A DNA stretch of 5,536 bases, taken from NCBI GenBank assembly GCA_964487395.1, contig CAZAQH010000109.1:1-5536 (forward strand). The letters run 5' to 3'. Position numbers and translations under genes: made by a program. This document shows, piece after piece, positions 1 through 5,536 of this stretch. Each line of letters begins with the position of its first letter. The first letter of the stretch is position 1. The DNA comes from RGIG8767 sp964487395. GTDB lineage: Bacteria; Bacillota; Clostridia; Lachnospirales; Lachnospiraceae. The notes beneath the pieces were generated by a model that was not told the origin of the DNA, searched no databases, and was given only the letters and a program-made list of their open reading frames with translations.

Positions 1-1583
1 TGTAGAGACCTGGAATGAAACAGATAAAGAATTAACAGAAGTTCTGCTTAGTGGACTTGACAAATACAATAACATCTTTATGATGGCTGATTCCGGAGCC
101 CGTGGTTCTAATCAGCAGATTAAACAGTTAGCTGGTATGCGTGGTCTGATGGCTGATACAACAGGTAGAACAATCGAACTTCCTATTAAGTCAAAGTTCC
201 GTGAAGGTCTGGACGTTTTGGAATACTNNNNNNNNNNCCGATACAGCTCTTCGTACAGCCGATTCAGGATATCTGACAAGACGTATGGTTGACGTTTCAC
301 AGGAATTAATTATCCGTGAGACAGACTGCTGCGAAGGTAAGGATGAAATCTATGGAATGACTGTAAAGGCATTCATGGATGGAAAAGAGACAATCGAAGG
401 ATTAAAAGACCGTATTACAGGTAGATATTCCTGCGAAGAAATAAAAGACAAAGATGGCAATGTTATCGTTAAGAGAAATCATATGATTACTCCAAGTCGT
501 GCTGCTAAGATTTTAACAGTTGGTGTTAACGATAAGGGTGAACAGGTTGATGCAGTAAGAATTCGTACAATATTAACTTGTCATTCACAAAATGGTATTT
601 GTGCAAAATGCTATGGTGCTAACATGGCTACAGGAGAAGCAGTTCAGGTTGGTGAGGCAGTTGGTATTATTGCAGCCCAGTCTATCGGTGAACCTGGTAC
701 ACAGCTTACCATGCGTACATTCCATACCGGTGGTGTTGCCGGTGACGATATCACACAGGGTCTTCCTCGTGTTGAAGAACTTTTTGAAGCAAGAAAGCCA
801 AAAGGACTTGCTATTATCGCTGAATTTGGTGGAGTAGCAATGATTAAAGATACGAAGAAGAAACGTGAAATCGTTATTACCAATAACGAAACCGGTGATT
901 CTAAAGCTTATCTGATTCCTTATGGTTCTAGAATTAAAATTTTAGACGGTGCTGTATTAGAAGCTGGTGATGAACTGACAGAAGGTAGCGTAAATCCTCA
1001 TGATTTATTAAAAATCAAAGGAATCCGCGCTGTTCAGGATTACATGCTTCGCGAAGTACAGAGAGTATATCGTTTACAGGGTGTTGATATCAGTGATAAA
1101 CATATCGAAGTTATCGTTAGACAGATGCTTAAGAAAGTACGTATCGAAGATAACGGAGATGCTGAATTCTTGCCAGGTACTTTAGTTGATATACTTGACT
1201 ATGAAGGGATAAATGAAAAGTTGTTAGCTGAAGGTAAACAGCCTGCAGATGGTAAACAGATTATGCTTGGTATTACAAAAGCAGCTCTTGCTACCAATTC
1301 ATTCTTATCAGCAGCTTCCTTCCAGGAAACCACAAAGGTTCTGACAGAAGCAGCTATTAAAGGTAAGGTAGATCCATTGATCGGTCTTAAAGAAAATGTT
1401 ATTATCGGTAAGCTGATTCCAGCCGGAACCGGTATGAAACGTTATCGTGATGTAGTATTAAGTACTGATTATAAAGATACAGACACTTTTGAGTTCAGTG
1501 ATGAATTTGAAGAGAATGCAGATGAAATGGATGTAGAAGAGATAGATGCAGTTGAAACAGTAGAAGAAACAGAAACTGTATAA
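1..1583 (+). CDS. rpoC: DNA-directed RNA polymerase subunit beta' (RpoC), C-terminal part, interrupted by an N gap
   Basis: This is the C-terminal portion of the largest catalytic subunit of RNA polymerase; the N-terminus lies left of the window. Codons start at base 2 and read through MMADSGARGS and the conserved run up to the bridge helix (75 codons to base 226). After the Ns the frame resumes with DTALRTADSGYLTRR from base 240. Four zinc-ligand cysteines are visible: one in TDCC (327-329, the better-aligned of two adjacent Cys) and three in the TCHSQNGICAKCYG block (579-581, 600-602, 609-611). The trigger loop GTQLTMRTFHTGG lies around 693-734, with the catalytic Arg and His codons at 714-716 and 723-725. 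It runs directly into the GLPRVEELFEARKPKG block, so the large trigger-loop insertion of proteobacteria is absent, as in Firmicutes. The canonical end (SAASFQETTKVLTEAA, then GLKENVIIGKLIPAGTG) is followed by an acidic Glu/Asp-rich tail of about 35 residues. The frame change at the Ns is judged artefactual. Identification is certain. Confidence 0.98.
228..237. other. Assembly gap (10 Ns) inside the rpoC bridge helix
   Basis: Ten Ns interrupt the bridge-helix coding sequence. The frame before the gap (codons starting at 2, 5, ...) differs from that after it (codons starting at 240, 243, ...). In RpoC proteins the residues between '...VLEY' and 'DTALRT' are normally about 12, like FISTHGARKGLA. 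One base of the first of these codons (t at 227) and two of the last (cc at 238-239) are present. About 33 bases are therefore missing, and the 10 Ns are a placeholder rather than a measured length. Using 33 bases restores one open frame. Confidence 0.93.
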
Positions 1584-1592
1584 GAGTAAAGT

Positions 1593-1619
1593 TAAAGCCC
1601 CCGAGTTTCGGGGGCTTTA
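1593..1619 (+). terminator. Rho-independent terminator of rpoC, probably bidirectional
   Basis: A perfect 11-bp inverted repeat (TAAAGCCCCCG at 1593-1603 and CGGGGGCTTTA at 1609-1619) encloses a 5-nt AGTTT loop. It begins 9 nt after the rpoC stop codon. On the + strand a short T-rich stretch (TTTATTGT) follows. On the - strand the same hairpin lies 20 nt past the stop of the last gene of the converging operon and is followed by CTTTAACTTTA-type sequence, so it can plausibly stop both transcripts. No other hairpin is seen in this 56-nt intergenic region. Confidence 0.9.
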
Positions 1620-1639
1620 TTGTGTCCAAATGAATCCTT

Positions 1640-2071
1640 TTATTTAAAAACAGGAAGAGTAGTATCATTTTCAGGAGTATTTGTATTTACCAGAGACCAT
1701 TCTGTGATTTCATAGAATGGTCCTTCTTTATTTTCTGGATAAAGAAAGACTACATCGACTTCTAAAGCTTGATACTCGGAGACGGTAACTGCAAAGGAGG
1801 TACTTTCTTTTGCTGTTTCAAAATACTCTTCTTCTGAAACTCCGGATTCGTAAAGCTTTAATAAATAGGAATCAAGTGTTGCAAGTTTTTCCTCTGCCTC
1901 GTTACATGCGGTGTAATAGTCGGATGTTTTTTTAATCATTTTGTCGGTCAGCTTTTTATCCGCAATGGAAGAAGAAAGCGAAAGCACGGCAAAAGAAACA
2001 AGGCTCAGTACGATAAAAATAAGAAGCAGAGAGGAAGAACCTATATGAAATCTAAAATTATTTTTCTTCAT
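1640..2071 (-). CDS. PilX/GspK-like membrane-anchored pseudopilin candidate (last gene of operon)
   Basis: A protein of 143 residues from the chosen start. The short basic N-terminus (MKKNNFRFHIG) is followed by a hydrophobic helix at about residues 12-33, then a soluble domain starting with a charged helix (DYYTACNEAEEKLATLDSYL, about 51-70). The pattern of Gly11, a Ser-rich hydrophobic stretch with no Glu at +5, and a later Y-x-A-x-x-A-E helix matches the layout of PilX minor pilins and GspK pseudopilins, which lack Glu5; Gly11/Ser12 would be the processing site. Family assignment is inference. The longest frame begins with TTG at 2078-2080, only 2 nt from GGGAGG (2083-2088). The ATG at 2069-2071 sits 11 nt from it and is preferred. 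The start overlaps the upstream stop by 14 nt, suggesting translational coupling. The C-terminal ~70 residues (...YPENKEGPFYEITEW...) match nothing I recognise. Confidence 0.75.
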   Translation of the reverse strand: MKKNNFRFHIGSSSLLLIFIVLSLVSFAVLSLSSSIADKKLTDKMIKKTSDYYTACNEAEEKLATLDSYLLKLYESGVSEEEYFETAKESTSFAVTVSEYQALEVDVVFLYPENKEGPFYEITEWSLVNTNTPENDTTLPVFK

Positions 2072-2501
2072 TAGTATCAAATCCTCCCGGTCTATATTTT
2101 TTTATATCAAGTTCATAATAGGTATTGGTGCCTTTTGTATCACGCATTTCGATGTTGGCATATGAGAAAGTATCATCTTGCGTAAAGGTGATGTGTTCTA
2201 TATAAGAAGCAGCATCTTCCCTGCAGGGCATGAAGGTATTGTCAAAATAAACCGTTACCTGATTAGAGTCCTCTAAATAGTCGGCATAATAGGATAATGT
2301 TTTTTCTTTATCTCCACCGGATATTAAGAAGTATTCAGCTGTATTTTGTACTGCAAGTACGGCATGCGTGCGGATATCTGTTTCTTTATTTACCAAATGT
2401 GCTTTTACAAACAGTTGGACGCAGACAGCACTGGAAATCGAAAAAAACAGTACGGAAATCATTAATTCCATTAAATACAGACTTGCTTTTGAATTATGCA
2501 T
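2058..2501 (-). CDS. Type IV pilin-like / pseudopilin protein with Glu at +5
   Basis: A protein of 147 residues. The N-terminus reads MHNSKASLYLMELMISVLFF and continues as one hydrophobic helix to about residue 32. If processed after Ser7, Glu12 falls at mature position +5, as in type IV pilins and T2SS pseudopilins (G|FTLIE pattern). The -1 residue would be Ser rather than the usual Gly, so cleavage is uncertain. A polar helix (KAHLVNKETDIRTHAVLAVQNTAEYFL) follows, as in the extended pilin N-terminal helix, then a beta-rich soluble domain and a short hydrophilic tail. A GspI/GspH-type or Com-type minor pseudopilin is the best reading. The start is supported by GGAGG at 2512-2516, 10 nt upstream. 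The gene begins 18 nt after the previous stop and overlaps the next gene by 14 nt. It presumably forms part of the pseudopilus or its tip in the envelope. Confidence 0.8.
   Translation of the reverse strand: MHNSKASLYLMELMISVLFFSISSAVCVQLFVKAHLVNKETDIRTHAVLAVQNTAEYFLISGGDKEKTLSYYADYLEDSNQVTVYFDNTFMPCREDAASYIEHITFTQDDTFSYANIEMRDTKGTNTYYELDIKKYRPGGFDTNEEK
2083..2088 (-). promoter_or_regulatory. Ribosome binding site that selects the start of the last operon gene
   Basis: GGGAGG on the - strand lies 2 nt from a TTG (2078-2080) and 11 nt from an ATG (2069-2071). Only the ATG has workable spacing. The site lies inside the 3' end of the upstream gene. Confidence 0.75.
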
Positions 2502-2519
2502 TGTTGCCTTACCTCCATA

Positions 2520-3014
2520 CTATAATTGTTGTTGGGCACTTTTTATCCCAATAGAAAAATGCAGAGTCTGTTTGCTGCTATCAATCAAAGTGATATTAAA
2601 TATACCATCATCTGTTTGCGAAATATGAAAATCTGTAACTTGAATAATATTTTGTCCAGCATCAGGAGAAAGAGAATTGTTTTTCTCGGTTAGCAACTCT
2701 TTTAGCCATCCGTCTTGTGCGTATATATAGGTACAATATTCTTTGTCCTGTAGTGTCTCGTTAATGATTAAGGCATCATATTCCCCGATTTTACCGATTT
2801 CAAGAGCACCCATTCGGTCTGACTGTCTTATTTTTTCCGTAACATAGGAAAAAGGAGTGCGGGAATTAAAATTGTCGTTCATTCCATTAATTGTTTTCTG
2901 ATATACCTTGGCACCAACAACGATAAGAAGTACGGCATAGATGGCAAAAAGGCAGAACATTGCAAGTACAAACAGTACGTCGACTATATGCTTACTTTCT
3001 GTTTTTCGTTTCAT
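2520..3014 (-). CDS. DUF4860-like membrane-anchored protein of the pseudopilus cluster
   Basis: A protein of 164 residues from the chosen start. It has a basic leader (MKRKTESKH), a hydrophobic helix at about residues 12-34 (VDVLFVLAMFCLFAIYAVLLIVVGA), then SRTPFSYVTEKIRQSD (51-66) and a beta-strand-rich domain ending in QQQL. The 'HIVDVLF...' start and the 'SRT..SYvtEKIRQsD' segment resemble what I recall of DUF4860, a clostridial family of unknown function found next to GspF-type genes; this is from memory and unconfirmed. The overall plan resembles GspJ/ComGF-type minor pseudopilins, but no Glu5 motif is seen. The longest frame starts at ATG 3021-3023, directly abutting AGGAG (3024-3028). 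The ATG at 3012-3014 has 9-nt spacing and is the likely start. Its 5' end overlaps the upstream gene by 23 nt, and it ends with TAG. Confidence 0.78.
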   Translation of the reverse strand: MKRKTESKHIVDVLFVLAMFCLFAIYAVLLIVVGAKVYQKTINGMNDNFNSRTPFSYVTEKIRQSDRMGALEIGKIGEYDALIINETLQDKEYCTYIYAQDGWLKELLTEKNNSLSPDAGQNIIQVTDFHISQTDDGIFNITLIDSSKQTLHFSIGIKSAQQQL

Positions 3015-3351
3015 TGGCGGCATCTCCTTTCCTTATAATGGTGACATTTGGAAAGATGTTAGAACCAATCGGCTGATAATCCACAAAGAATAACTCTTCA
3101 TTATATGTCAAACCATAGTGTTCCTCCATATAAGAAAGACTTGGAGGATAAAAGCCTTCAAGGGCATAACAATTCACGATGTCTTTTTCAATGGCACTTT
3201 GTAAGGCATTTTCCTGACGGGTGATAGTGGAAGAATTTAAGTTGATAATTGCGTAAAGAAATACCACTACAACCAAAAGGAAAATAACAATTGATACTTT
3301 TATGAAATTTAATTTAAAGTGAACTAGCTTTTTTTTCTGAAATCGATTCAT
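2992..3351 (-). CDS. Small membrane-anchored protein with GspG-like 'GFYPPSL' motif
   Basis: A protein of 119 residues. The very basic N-terminus (MNRFQKKKLVHFKLN) precedes one strong hydrophobic helix at about 17-37. A helix (ENALQSAIEKDIVNCYALEG) and the segment GFYPPSLSYMEEHYGL (66-81) follow. The 'YALEGFYPPSL' element is reminiscent of the helix-to-loop junction of major pseudopilins and pilins (GspG: ...A...xG.YP..L). The N-terminal helix has no Glu5 and no clear prepilin-peptidase site, so it is either a degenerate pilin-like subunit or a separate membrane-anchored assembly factor. The start is supported by AGGAG at 3359-3363 with 7-nt spacing. The gene begins 16 nt after the GspF-like stop, and its 3' end overlaps the next gene. 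I do not recognise a named family. Confidence 0.75.
   Translation of the reverse strand: MNRFQKKKLVHFKLNFIKVSIVIFLLVVVVFLYAIINLNSSTITRQENALQSAIEKDIVNCYALEGFYPPSLSYMEEHYGLTYNEELFFVDYQPIGSNIFPNVTIIRKGDAANETKNRK
3024..3028 (-). promoter_or_regulatory. Ribosome binding site that selects the start of the DUF4860-like gene
   Basis: AGGAG on the - strand touches the first ATG (3021-3023) with no spacer but lies 9 nt from the second ATG (3012-3014). The second is therefore the probable start. The site lies inside the 3' end of the upstream gene. Confidence 0.75.
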
Positions 3352-3367
3352 TAAATTTCTCCTAACA

Positions 3368-4414
3368 TTAACCGATGCTTGTCATAATTCCCAAAAGAGG
3401 AAGGATAACGGACATTAAAATCAAACCAACTGTAAGAGAAAGTACAATTACAAGTGTTGGTTCCAATATGGAAATAAATGATTGGATTTTTTTGTCGTTC
3501 TCTTTTTCATAGTCAGTGGCAATCTTTTGCATTACGACATCAACGGAACCGGTTTTAACACCAATGGCAATCATACGTGAATGAAGATTGGAAAAAACCT
3601 GTCCTTTTAATAATGCATCAGCAAAACCGGCCCCATCAATAATAGCCTGTCTGCAGACTGTAATTTTATTTTGCATTTCTTTTTGATCAACTAATTTAAA
3701 GACAAGGTCAAGACTCTGGTAGGTATCCATACCGCTGCTTAATGTCAGTGCCATACCGCTGGCAAAACGTCCGCATACCATTTGGTTATAAAAACTTCTG
3801 GTAATAGGAAAACTGGAGAAAAACTGAGTGAATATTTTTTTACCTTTGTCAGTTCTGGCAAGCAGATTATAGATTATTACAAGCAATACAAGTATTGCAA
3901 TTACAATAATGGTAAAGGTTTGAGCAAAATTGCCCATTCGCAGTAATGAACCGGAAAAACCACTCATTTCTGTACCAAGCTGAATAAAGACTTGATTAAA
4001 TAAAGGCAATATCTTGGTAATCAGCACCATTACAATAAACAGCATCATAATAATCATGATAAAAGGATATGTAATTGCATTACGAATACTTTCTGCAATG
4101 TTTTCTTCGCGTTCATAATATTCCGATAAGGACTGCATGACATTATCCAAGTTACCGGATTCTTCGCCAATTGCAATCATATTTACCACATAATCAGGAA
4201 AGGCGTGGGTGTTGCGTATGGAATCAGTGAAGTTATCTCCTTTTCTGGAAGACTCAAGTATAGCAAGGAGTAATCGACGTCCTTCTCCTTCAGGAGTATC
4301 CTGTAATAATATATCCATACCGTCTTTAGGGGTGATACCGGCCTTTAACAGTAGTGATACCTGACTACAGAAAGATGATAATTCCGAATTGTTTAGTTGG
4401 GCAATCTTTTTCAT
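3368..4414 (-). CDS. Type II secretion system F / PilC family inner-membrane platform protein
   Basis: A protein of 348 residues from the chosen start, close to the usual GspF/PilC size. It has two tandem T2SSF domains. The first (about 10-140) contains FCSQVSLLLKAG near its start and GEESGNL at 83-89; the second (about 210-345) contains the matching GVKTGSV at 285-291. Three membrane helices lie at about 117-139, 165-186 and 317-341, the standard family topology. GspF proteins form the membrane platform that links the cytoplasmic assembly ATPase (GspE/PilB) to pilin insertion. No ATPase gene is in the window, so the partner must lie to the right of it or elsewhere. The longest frame adds four residues from ATG 4424-4426, which lacks a good ribosome binding site. 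The second ATG (4412-4414) has GGAG at 4421-4424 with 6-nt spacing and is preferred. The gene sits 28 nt downstream of the lipoprotein gene. Confidence 0.95.
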   Translation of the reverse strand: MKKIAQLNNSELSSFCSQVSLLLKAGITPKDGMDILLQDTPEGEGRRLLLAILESSRKGDNFTDSIRNTHAFPDYVVNMIAIGEESGNLDNVMQSLSEYYEREENIAESIRNAITYPFIMIIMMLFIVMVLITKILPLFNQVFIQLGTEMSGFSGSLLRMGNFAQTFTIIVIAILVLLVIIYNLLARTDKGKKIFTQFFSSFPITRSFYNQMVCGRFASGMALTLSSGMDTYQSLDLVFKLVDQKEMQNKITVCRQAIIDGAGFADALLKGQVFSNLHSRMIAIGVKTGSVDVVMQKIATDYEKENDKKIQSFISILEPTLVIVLSLTVGLILMSVILPLLGIMTSIG

Positions 4415-4420
4415 AATTTT

Positions 4421-4424
4421 CTCC
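4421..4424 (-). promoter_or_regulatory. Ribosome binding site that selects the internal GspF-like start
   Basis: GGAG on the - strand overlaps the upstream candidate ATG (4424-4426) and lies 6 nt before the ATG at 4412-4414. The upstream ATG has no comparable site, so the downstream ATG is chosen. Confidence 0.7.
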
Positions 4425-4442
4425 ATTCCGAAATTTGTTTTA

Positions 4443-5450
4443 TTAATAAATATATTTTGTCATATAATTAGAACCGTTACCAATAAAATCTTTTAATGAT
4501 GCTTCGCTGGAATTTGCAGCAAAAGTAGGATCCATCAGAGTCCATTTATCTCCATCAAATTCTATAATACCGTTCACCCATCCAATATCTTTGATATAGG
4601 TAGAAATCCATGCATGGTATGCTTCACCTACATAACCAATCTCAAGTCTTGTGGGGATTTTCTGTGAACGTAGCATGGCAGCCATAAGGGATGCATAGTC
4701 AAAACAGATTCCTGTTTTGGTAGAAAGAACATTATCGACATCCGGAATGTATCCGCTTTGAACGGAGGTTGCTTTGTCATAATCATAAGTAATGTTGTCA
4801 ATAATGTAATTATATGTGCTGGCAATAACATCCAAATCATTATTGGCAGATGCTGCAAGGTCTTCGGCCAAGCCGATGCAGTCACTTGACTCTGTAAAAT
4901 TCACATATTGATTCGCATATAAATATGGAAGAAATTCGTTTTGAATATCAACTGCAATCGTATTTTCGAAAAGAGTTGAATACTGGTCAGCCTGAATGTT
5001 CTCGTATACTGCCAGCTTGTAATTGCCATTATCAGAAGCCAGAGGAAACGCTTCGTATGACGAGGAAAGATTATAGGTGTATGTTATGTTGTTAGGTCCT
5101 GTAATTTGTAATTTTACTTTTTGAACGGTTCCTGAATATTGTACCATGATGTAGCCGGAATCGGTATGGGAAGCATCAATCGTAACAGAATCATTACCGT
5201 ATGTAATAAGACCGTCGGCACTTGGAATAAGACATTCCGGTGTATTATCACGGCTTCCTTTGGCAGAAAAGTCTGATTTATCAACATCACTAGCAAGGGG
5301 CTGAGTCTCTTCTGCAAGAGTGCTTGTTTCGTCTCGGCTTGGAGAATCAATTGAGTGGGAGGTGTTATTATGTCCACATGATGTAAGTAATAAAAATGAT
5401 GAGCACATACTAATAAGAAGAAACGTTGCATGCTTCTTGTGCCTAATCAT
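4443..5450 (-). CDS. Transglutaminase-like domain lipoprotein
   Basis: A protein of 335 residues. The lipoprotein signal peptide (basic MIRHKKH, hydrophobic 8-24) ends in a lipobox LTSC with the lipidated Cys at 25. A Ser/Thr/Asp-rich linker follows to about 65, then a beta-rich domain at about 75-170. The C-terminal transglutaminase-like (papain-fold) core spans roughly 190-315. The catalytic triad is visible as Cys249 in GICFDYA, His279 in YHAW and Asp307 in LMDPTF, so it is probably active. The protein should be anchored on the outer face of the membrane; such domains act as peptidases, cross-linkers or amidases, and its substrate is unknown. The layout resembles lipoproteins I recall as common in Lachnospiraceae. 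AGGAGG at 5459-5464 with 8-nt spacing fixes the start. It is the first gene seen in the - strand cluster. A role with the pilus genes is inferred from position only. Confidence 0.93.
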   Translation of the reverse strand: MIRHKKHATFLLISMCSSFLLLTSCGHNNTSHSIDSPSRDETSTLAEETQPLASDVDKSDFSAKGSRDNTPECLIPSADGLITYGNDSVTIDASHTDSGYIMVQYSGTVQKVKLQITGPNNITYTYNLSSSYEAFPLASDNGNYKLAVYENIQADQYSTLFENTIAVDIQNEFLPYLYANQYVNFTESSDCIGLAEDLAASANNDLDVIASTYNYIIDNITYDYDKATSVQSGYIPDVDNVLSTKTGICFDYASLMAAMLRSQKIPTRLEIGYVGEAYHAWISTYIKDIGWVNGIIEFDGDKWTLMDPTFAANSSEASLKDFIGNGSNYMTKYIY

Positions 5451-5458
5451 GATAGATA

Positions 5459-5464
5459 CCTCCT
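5459..5464 (-). promoter_or_regulatory. Strong ribosome binding site for the transglutaminase-like lipoprotein
   Basis: A perfect AGGAGG on the - strand, 8 nt before the ATG at 5448-5450. It decides the start and suggests efficient translation. Confidence 0.88.
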
Positions 5465-5484
5465 CTCAGTCAAATTTTATGTTA

Positions 5485-5501
5485 GGCGTTTGCAAAACGC
5501 C
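5485..5501. repeat. Inverted repeat in the operon leader
   Basis: A perfect 7-bp inverted repeat, GGCGTTT (5485-5491) and AAACGCC (5495-5501), with a GCA loop. On the - strand it would form a hairpin in the leader about 20 nt before the AGGAGG of the lipoprotein gene; no T-run follows it there, so it is not a terminator in that direction. It may be a leader structure, an operator, or part of a recombined element with the adjacent second repeat. No convincing sigma-70 promoter was found in 5451-5536. The best - strand pairing, TTGTGG with CATAAA at 18 nt, is weak. Confidence 0.6.
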
Positions 5502-5503
5502 AC

Positions 5504-5528
5504 AAGCCTTGATGTTACAGGCTTTTTT
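5504..5528 (+). terminator. Terminator-like hairpin pointing right, at the window edge
   Basis: AAGCCT (5504-5509) pairs with AGGCTT (5519-5524) around a 9-nt loop. The right arm runs into six T residues (5523-5528) on the + strand. The stem is short, so termination may be weak. It points away from the - strand operon whose leader it occupies, and no + strand gene lies to its left, so its purpose is unclear. It could block antisense transcription, be an attenuator for a rightward gene outside the window, or be the edge of another element. Confidence 0.5.
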
Positions 5529-5536
5529 GCTTTTAA

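Noticed and set aside
201..239. A protein start at 201 (GTG, MKVWTFWNT...) as the beginning of an independent gene
   Set aside because: This is rpoC read out of frame before the Ns. The true frame here encodes FREGLDVLEY, and the apparent start exists only because the gap length is wrong.
592..883. Open frames on both strands inside rpoC (592-837 + and 644-883 -)
   Set aside because: They overlap the highly conserved trigger-loop region of RpoC in other frames, and their products look like nothing recognisable.
1500..1580. The repetitive GA-rich 3' end of rpoC as a tandem repeat
   Set aside because: It encodes an irregular acidic Glu/Asp/Val tail with no exact repeat unit; a variable acidic C-terminus is not unusual for RpoC.
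2297..2628. Two + strand open frames opposite the pilin-like genes
   Set aside because: They lie antisense to well-supported genes with good ribosome binding sites, and the translations are irregular with no domain signs.
4628..5431. Two further - strand frames inside the transglutaminase-like gene
   Set aside because: They are shadows of the lipoprotein frame, whose lipobox and Cys-His-Asp triad establish the real frame.
5451..5536. A cyclic-di-GMP riboswitch in the operon leader, as found before some clostridial pilus genes
   Set aside because: The leader is short and lacks the conserved GEMM blocks (ACGCAAAGC-type and the receptor stem elements). Only two simple hairpins are visible.

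Overview
The window looks like a chromosomal piece of a low-to-moderate GC Gram-positive anaerobe of the class Clostridia, most likely family Lachnospiraceae. The reasons are an RpoC without the large trigger-loop insertion of proteobacteria, strong AGGAGG-type ribosome binding sites, A/T-rich codon use, and a transglutaminase-like lipoprotein of a type common in gut Lachnospiraceae. This placement rests on remembered family resemblance; no database search was run.

Left part (1-1583, + strand): the C-terminal portion of rpoC, the beta-prime subunit of RNA polymerase, entering from beyond the left edge. Ten Ns at 228-237 stand in for part of the bridge helix. The reading frame changes across them, but comparison with conserved RpoC suggests that about 33 bases are missing, so the shift is an assembly artefact. 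An 11-bp GC-rich hairpin at 1593-1619 ends rpoC and probably also ends the operon converging from the right.

Right part (1640-5450, - strand): five tightly packed genes read right to left. They encode a transglutaminase-like lipoprotein, a GspF/PilC inner-membrane platform protein, and four small proteins, each with one N-terminal membrane helix. One of the four has a pilin-like N-terminus with Glu at +5. One is PilX/GspK-like, with Gly before the hydrophobic stretch and no Glu5. One carries a GspG-like 'GFYPPSL' motif. One resembles the DUF4860 family. Gene distances run from a 23-nt overlap to a 28-nt gap, each gene has its own Shine-Dalgarno sequence, and they look co-transcribed. The most reasonable reading is a divergent type IV pilus or type II secretion-like (Com-like) pseudopilus assembly cluster: GspF would be the membrane platform and the small proteins the pseudopilins or minor pilins. 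The ATPase (GspE/PilB) and prepilin peptidase are not in the window. The lipoprotein may act on the cell surface next to this machine, but that link rests on position only.

Right edge (5451-5536): a short leader with two adjacent inverted repeats. The second is followed by a T-run on the + strand, so it looks like a terminator pointing away from the operon. Three start codons are moved downstream from the longest open frame because the ribosome binding site fits the internal ATG much better (genes starting at 2071, 3014 and 4414).
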